The position numbers and the translations under genes are program-made. The notes below the pieces were generated by a model that saw only the letters and a program-made list of their open reading frames with translations, was not told where the DNA came from and ran no database searches. Of a stretch of DNA of 64,000 bases, positions 59,001 through 64,000 are shown piece after piece. The number at the start of each line of letters is the position of its first letter. The stretch's first letter is position 1. The stretch is from Tamarix chinensis (lineage: Eukaryota > Streptophyta > Magnoliopsida > Caryophyllales > Tamaricaceae). The stretch covers positions 38,140,610 through 38,204,609 of the forward strand of contig CM060173.1 of NCBI GenBank assembly GCA_030549775.1, given 5' to 3'.

Positions 59001-59348
59001 ATTGAATGGCTGCATAGGATGTGTAACATTTGCATGGGCATGATGTTTACGTATAGATCATTGATTTGGGATGTGAGGAAGGTAATGTAAGTGTTGTTTG
59101 GGTGTTGGAACACTTACGTGGAGTAATATAAGGATATGTAGGAGACCGAGCTAGGGTTTGTGTGGACAATTAGGGTTTGGTGTGGCTGCTTATGGTTTTT
59201 GTGGTATCATGTGCATTTGATAATTAAAGTGCAATTATGATGATGGAAATTTATGATTTGTGATGTGTGAAGTGTAAAGGGAATGATTCATGCATGTCCA
59301 GGGTGAAAGCTTCTGAATAAGATACTTAAGACATTAATCACTTAAAGT

Positions 59349-59733
59349 GAAATATTATTAAGATGGGACTAACTAATCCACTGGTTTGGAATAGTGGTTA
59401 GGGTTCTTACCCTATGTGTAACCGATCCACCGGTTATAATAGTGGTTAGGGCAGGATGCCCTATGCATAACCGATCCACCGGTTATAATAATGGGGGTTC
59501 CCGAACTCAATAAACACAAACCAGAGTTTTGCTAAAGCACCTAAAAAATACTAATTACTTACAGTGGAACACCATGCGAGCAAGAACTAAACCAATCCAC
59601 CGGTAAGAAATAGTGGTTAGGGTTTTTGCCGTATGCGTGACCGATCCACTGGTTATAATAGTGGTTAGGGTAGGATGCCGTATGTGTAACTGATCCACCG
59701 GTTAAAATAGTGGGAGATTCCTGTACTTGCATG
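59349..59733 (+). ncRNA. Twin multi-hairpin modules in LTR IV
   Basis: Module 2 (59,573-59,733) is closed by CATGCGAG/CTTGCATG; module 1 (59,356-59,513) has a weak TTATT/AATAA closure. Units are CCACCGGTTATAATAGTGG with intervening hairpins AGGGT/ACCCT and AGGGCA/TGCCCT. Confidence 0.5.
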
Positions 59734-60346
59734 AGTTAGTAAAGAGTATGGTGTGAATCGACTTCTGATAAAAGATTAATTAAATAATTAATTTGGACTT
59801 CTTGGGCCTTTATGTATGTACTCAAATGATTGATCGATATTATGATATCATGACGGTCTTTATGTTCTTTTATTCTTATGCATGATTTATGTGATTTTAT
59901 GTGTTAGCCTTAGTGCATGGTTACCTTACTTAGTACGTAGCGTATGGATCGCCCTTTTCATGGGTGCCACTCATTCCTATGAGTAGTATGCCCTTCTAAC
60001 TTTGTGTAGGTGGGTAAGACATCAGTCGGGGCTGAGTGTTGAGAATGTTTTAGCTCGAAGTTTGAGAGTGACTTGGCCATATAATCTCTTGATGCGATTT
60101 ATTTCCTTATGTATTTCTTTTGTATCACATTTATCCTTTTTGATTTATTACCTTGCATTAAGTATTTCAATTAAACCTTTTATCGATTGTAAGAATATTC
60201 TCTCCAAGAATTTTAATTTCGCACTCTGATTTGTATCCTATTATTGGTTATAAACCTTTACGCGTACTCTACTTTTTAATGTATGATCTTTCTATTTCTT
60301 TTATGAACTTTTGGTTTGAGTTTAATTTTAATCTTCTTAGCCTTAG

Positions 60347-60392
60347 CACTTGGTAATGAAACGGTCGGAGAGAACGGGTTTGGTACTAAGTG
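60347..60392 (+). ncRNA. Terminal stem-loop, LTR IV
   Basis: 46-nt inverted repeat around the loop GGAGAG, with arms CACTTGGTAATGAAACGGTC and AACGGGTTTGGTACTAAGTG; several mismatches near the middle. Confidence 0.55.
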
Positions 60393-61578
60393 TGGCGATA
60401 ACATCCCCAGCATTCACAGGGTTTAATTTAAGTATTTCTATTTTAATTACTTTAGTTTTAAAAAAAACTAGTGAATTTTGGGGTGTTACAATAATAATTG
60501 GGAATAAGTTTTAGGAAATTATTTTTGAGTTATGGACCAAAATATTATTAGTAAAATAATTTAGAATAAGATTTACGGGTATAAACTATAATTAAATTAA
60601 ATAATCCAATTTCTATCAAATTTTTAACATAATTAAATTTATATTTAAACCATCTTAATAATATAAATAATGATAACACTTATAATATTAAACCTCCTAA
60701 AATAATAATTATAACTAATTATATGATTATTAATTTACAATTAAGGTTTTTAAAATGGGGTATTACATGTGTTACCGTGGGGTGGCACATTGTCCATCGC
60801 TCAATAAGAATAAGAATAAGAATAAAGATAAAGAAGTGGATGAGAAAAAGGAAAAAAAGGAAAAGGGATAGAGAAATAACTGCTTATAAATAAATGACCT
60901 AATGGATTATGAAGGCTTGGAAAATAGACCCAATGGAAATTTTTCTGAATGGATAGTAGAGGCCCTACCAAGTTGGTGAATAACCTGATTATTGAATAAT
61001 ATGATGCTATCCATGATTTCATGTTCTATTGATCACCATGATGAGTTATGATTTGTTCAATTCGTCTATGACATGAAGTTTTAATGCAATATATGACCAT
61101 GATACAATAAGTGTATCTAATCATGGGGCACAATCATGATATGTGTTTAGTATAATCTCTACATTATGTTAGTCCCATGTACACTTGCGAATCCCATGGA
61201 GGAGATAACTTGGCTTACATTAGTACCAAATGTATTGATGTACACATTTGTTCAGTCAGCTACTCAATCGCATAAGTAGAAGATTATGTGAAGGTTTTTA
61301 GGGATGCGGGGTAGTTGGCCTACCTCATTTTGAGATTTAGGTTTGAGAGCATGGACATCTAAAGACTATTGTTCGGTCCTCAATGGACTAGGGTTTGGGG
61401 CTGCACCCTACCATTGTTTTCTGCTATTTTAATTCTATACTTTAGTTTAATCTTTTTTCTTATATTTGAATATTTTAAGAACAGTCGAGGTCTTATTCTT
61501 TAAACAGTTTTTTTAGTATCTATATATCACTTTTCATACTCACACTACTCTTGTTTTGATTGGTTTGGTTTCTCATCC

Positions 61579-61626
61579 TTGTATCTAATATGGGATGGGT
61601 GAGTGAAGCCTATCATATGTTAGGTA
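61579..61626 (+). ncRNA. Terminal stem-loop of T's 3' LTR
   Basis: The arm containing ATCTAATATGGGAT pairs with ATCATATGTTAGGT, mainly Watson-Crick and G-U with one mismatch. Second copy of the stem seen in fragment E. Confidence 0.5.
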
Positions 61627-61871
61627 TAGCGATAGCAACCAATATTTCGTAGGTGTGTTTAGTATTTTCTACTTGTATAATATTTTAAAATAAATTTTTT
61701 CACTATTGAAATATTAATTAGTTTAGTATTTTATAAATTATAGGCATGTATATAATATATGTTAACAATTACATGATTGAATTCAATGTAACATTATTCT
61801 GTCATTCATTTGTTATTTTCAAAAGACAAAAATTCATTTCCTTTTTATTTTGAAAAATAAAAATTTGAAAT

Positions 61872-61874
<3 letters not shown>

Positions 61875-61920
<46 letters not shown>
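61875..61920. repeat. (AT)n microsatellite
   Basis: About 23 uninterrupted AT units. Confidence 0.97.
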
Positions 61921-61922
<2 letters not shown>

Positions 61923-62819
61923 CTAATTAAAACCTAGAAATGGTAATTTCGAATAAAGAATTGAAACTAAAATATATAAAGTTAAAAAAAAATCATACAT
62001 TGAAAAAAAAAATTAATAAATAAAAATTGAATCTAAAATTAAAAGTAAAATAAAAAATTAAAGAATACAAAAATCAAAATTTTCATTTTAAATCTAGAAA
62101 TGAAATATTAAATAATAAAAATAAAATGAAATGTTTATGATGAAAAATGAAAAATATGACAGTAAAAAAAATAAATATTTTTGTAGGTTTATTTTATTTG
62201 AAAATTTTTTCCCTCTTTTAATATTCAACAGGTCAATATTTTTATTTTTGAGAGTTTTTATTTCATTTTAATTTTAATTTTTTTCATACTTAAGTTTTGG
62301 TTATAATTTTCTATTAACATTGAAAATTTGTAAATCTTAGTTTATTTGAAGGTAAAAAATTAATTTTTAAAATATTTAATAAATAATAGTGAAATTAATT
62401 AGTTTCTTGTTATATAGTGCATTAATTAAGTATTAATAAATGTAAGAGTATGTAGATGTCTATAATATGCGGATATTATAATTTACTAAAGAAAAATTTT
62501 AATTAGAATAAATCTCAGATGTTTGAGCCTTTATTTTAGATATTTCTTTTTTTTTTAAATATTAATTTGAACTAACACCAACTATTCTCAACATATTCAT
62601 TAATTATCTTATTAATGTGGTGACTAGAGTTATGCACCTTAGTGTCTAAGTTCTATGTTTGGCTCTAGATTCATGTTGTAGCAAAGTTAAATGATATGCA
62701 CGAGTGTATCATGCAAGATGTACACACGTAGAAAAGCAATACGAATGTGTAATTAATGAAAAACAATATTAGTAAAGTAGAGTTCAAATGACCAAGATGT
62801 AGAATGCATAATCAATTTT

Positions 62820-63160
62820 TTTCTAGGATAATCACTTTGTCAAGATAATTATGTACATGGATGAAATAATCATCAGTGTTATAGGTAACATATATTCATT
62901 TTGTTTTGTCCGGATATAATCACTTAGGAAATGTAGTAGATAGTTATAATTAATAAAAACTTGTTTATAACGAGAAGCCTAGAAAAATAGGACATGAAAT
63001 ATATGATCAATTTTTAGGTCTGGATAATATTTTTTTCTAGGATAATCAATCACATGAACAAGATTATTTTTTTTACAAGGATAATCTCTTAGGTACCAAG
63101 ATGATAAAAACACATAGTACATAATTACTCAAATGTACAGGATAATCAATTATGTGGATA
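62820..63160 (+). repeat. Degenerate repeat with GGATAATC motifs
   Basis: 'aggataatca' or close forms occur near 62,826, 63,040, 63,079 and 63,140, often followed by 'cttaggtac' or 'attatgt'. Spacing is irregular (40-210 bp). Confidence 0.5.
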
Positions 63161-63696
63161 AGTTAATCACTTGCATTGACGAGATATTCGATGGTATCGC
63201 ACATAGCTCATAATTACTTAATTTCCTAGAATAATCACCCAAAATTTTTACTAGGTATATTTGATTAGATATACCCAGGTGTATCATGTAAGTGCTTAAG
63301 TATGGTGTGTACTTTAACCACCGACTATTGTATTTCTGGATTCTTTAATATGATGACTCACTATCTATTATATTGTCTGGACTCTTAGATATAACTTTTT
63401 TTCTTTACTTAAAAAAGGGTTAAGAGGCAATCTAAAAAGAAATATAATTCTGAGGACATCTTAAAAAAACTTAAAGTTACGAGGATGCTGACAATGAGTG
63501 CTTCGAAATTCACCATATTCGCATAATACTTATAAAACAAACATCCAAAACAAATTGATAGTCGTCTAAAATTGACAGGTTTAGGTATGAGCAATTTTAA
63601 ACCTGTTTTTTAAATGGAACCCCTTCCACCGTTGATAAAAAAAACTAGGTGCCCTTAGCCAATTGGGAGTTGATCTCAGTGGACAAATATTTAATA

Positions 63697-63718
63697 AGTT
63701 CTAATTCGGATTAGAACT
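63697..63718. other. Perfect 9-bp inverted repeat with TCGG loop
   Basis: AGTTCTAAT and ATTAGAACT are exact complements around TCGG. No T-run follows, so it is not a simple terminator. Meaning unknown. Confidence 0.6.
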
Positions 63719-64000
63719 CCTTTTATACTTTGCTGTCCGTTTTTGTCCCCTAAGTCTATGGGCACGGCATGAAGCTGAATTAGGCGTGACTTGATTGACG
63801 CGTGAGCCAATAGTAGTTTATGCATGCTTTGTATTCGAAACGCCGATTAATTTAAGAAAAGCAAAACCAAAATAACAACGCTAAGCCTACACTTGTTTGA
63901 AACTGAAATATGCATATTTTAACACAACAAAGGTAGGAATGATTTATTTATTTTTTAAAACCACGCTATGCTAGAAGGGAAAATTTTTTTCTGCTATAAT

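Larger units (their letters stand above)
57587..60490 (+). mobile_element. LTR IV: 5'-truncated member of the I/II/III family
   Basis: It begins abruptly in an ATT/GTT array and has the GGAGCGTGCTCC plus splice-donor-like motif (58,132-58,179), a 27-bp minisatellite (58,500-59,000), twin modules (59,349-59,733) and terminal stem-loop (60,347-60,392), and ends GGGGTGTTACA at 60,490. The first ~1.3 kb expected from I and II is absent. ATAAT stands on both sides (57,582-57,586; 60,491-60,495), but in such AT-rich DNA this may be chance. Confidence 0.72.
56561..60767 (-). mobile_element. Minus-strand LTR V, containing LTR IV
   Basis: In plus orientation it starts TATAACACCCC and ends GGGGTATTACA, flanked by TGTGT on both sides (56,556-56,560; 60,768-60,772) within T's LTR. 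Its own sequence is 56,561 to about 57,586 and 60,491-60,767. The rest is LTR IV. A stem-loop (56,650-56,684, minus) and 55-bp repeats (57,300-57,480) lie in its left part. V is internally deleted, about 1.3 kb in all. Confidence 0.72.
49927..61720 (+). mobile_element. Tekay/Del-like chromovirus T: pol plus interrupted 3' LTR
   Basis: Protease, RT, RNase H, integrase and chromodomain follow in order from 49,990 to 53,410, then a purine-rich stretch and an LTR beginning near 53,449. Gag and the 5' LTR are absent on the left, where element R abuts. The pol wording ('ISKALYYMTPIEMKELKAQL', 'YPTHDL', 'HNVLHISLFRRYV') is that of the Tekay/Del group. The LTR is split by a Cassandra-like TRIM and by V. 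Net LTR length is about 3.4 kb. Confidence 0.78.
53449..61720 (+). repeat. 3' LTR of element T, interrupted by Cassandra-like TRIM and V
   Basis: It begins TAGTAACCCC near 53,449 and ends near 61,720 by alignment with fragment E. LTR sequence occupies 53,449-55,713, 56,356-56,560 and 60,768-61,720. A TATA-like 'tataaatg' lies at 54,338; degenerate 'gatcaattggtt' repeats at 55,020-55,260; a stem-loop like that of fragment E at 61,579-61,626. The ~2.2 kb before the TRIM holds no ORF of note. Confidence 0.65.
61721..64000. other. AT-rich unassigned tail
   Basis: No element terminus, ORF with recognisable domain or RNA gene could be supported. Contents: an (AT)n run (61,875-61,920), an extremely A/T-rich stretch to about 62,400, a region with recurring GGATAATC motifs (62,820-63,160) and a perfect short hairpin (63,697-63,718). 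From about 63,600 base composition becomes more balanced, so host single-copy sequence may begin here. Confidence 0.45.

Noticed and set aside
57582..60495. ATAAT on both sides of LTR IV as a target duplication
   Set aside because: IV lacks its 5' end, and ATAAT is frequent in this AT-rich DNA; it is also found after insertion III, so it is not accepted as proof.
63650..63720. tRNA gene suggested by a box A match (TAGCCAATTGG)
   Set aside because: No box B, no acceptor or T-arm pairing could be found.

Overview
The window is flowering-plant nuclear DNA, almost certainly pericentromeric or other gene-poor heterochromatin. It is an AT-rich stack of nested, decayed Ty3/Gypsy LTR retrotransposons; I found no intact host gene, rRNA, tRNA or CRISPR array. 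The plant signature is the set of lineages: Athila-like elements with an env-like ORF and a tRNA-Asp primer site, CRM/Galadriel-like, Reina-like and Tekay/Del-like chromoviruses, and a Cassandra-like TRIM carrying 5S rRNA sequence. The species cannot be read from the window.

Layout, left half (1-40,051). The outermost unit is an Athila-like element 'B' (+), which starts off-window and ends with its 3' LTR near 40,051. A minus-strand chromovirus 'X' sits in B and ends at 22,911. X is itself split by a second Athila-like element 'A' (1-9,470, 5' end off-window) and by a complete Reina-like element 'Y' (12,557-21,838; LTRs, tRNA-Met primer site, gag-pol-chromodomain, TSD ACATA). Y's gag is split by a 4.1-kb LTR-like insertion 'I' (TSD CTATG). 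Downstream, B's gag is split by a related 5.0-kb insertion 'II' (TSD CATAG), and its pol region by a composite of related LTRs, 'III', 'E' and 'G' (30,444-38,141).

Right half (40,052-64,000). 'R' (40,536-49,926, minus) has two 3.4-kb LTRs around an interior that encodes only gag. Next is decayed Tekay/Del-like pol with chromodomain, 'T' (49,927 to about 53,448). Its 3' LTR runs to about 61,720 and is interrupted by a Cassandra-like TRIM (55,714-56,355) and by a minus-strand LTR 'V' (56,561-60,767, TSD TGTGT), which holds a plus-strand LTR 'IV'. The last 2.3 kb is AT-rich and unassigned.

Most unusual content. Insertions I-IV, whose ends TGaaATRCCCC...GGTGTTACA resemble Tekay/Del LTRs, share an internal plan: pyrimidine-rich block, TATA box, ATT array, a GGAGCGTGCTCC motif followed by a splice-donor-like AGGTAAG, a minisatellite, then two consecutive ~155-nt modules. 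Each module is closed by an outer stem and holds three CCAC...GTGG hairpin units, with small hairpins between them showing compensatory changes. A 20-bp stem-loop lies ~100 bp before the 3' end. These look like structured RNA elements within very long LTR leaders and are the best candidates for something undescribed. All coding sequences are broken by stops or frameshifts and are listed as pseudogenes.
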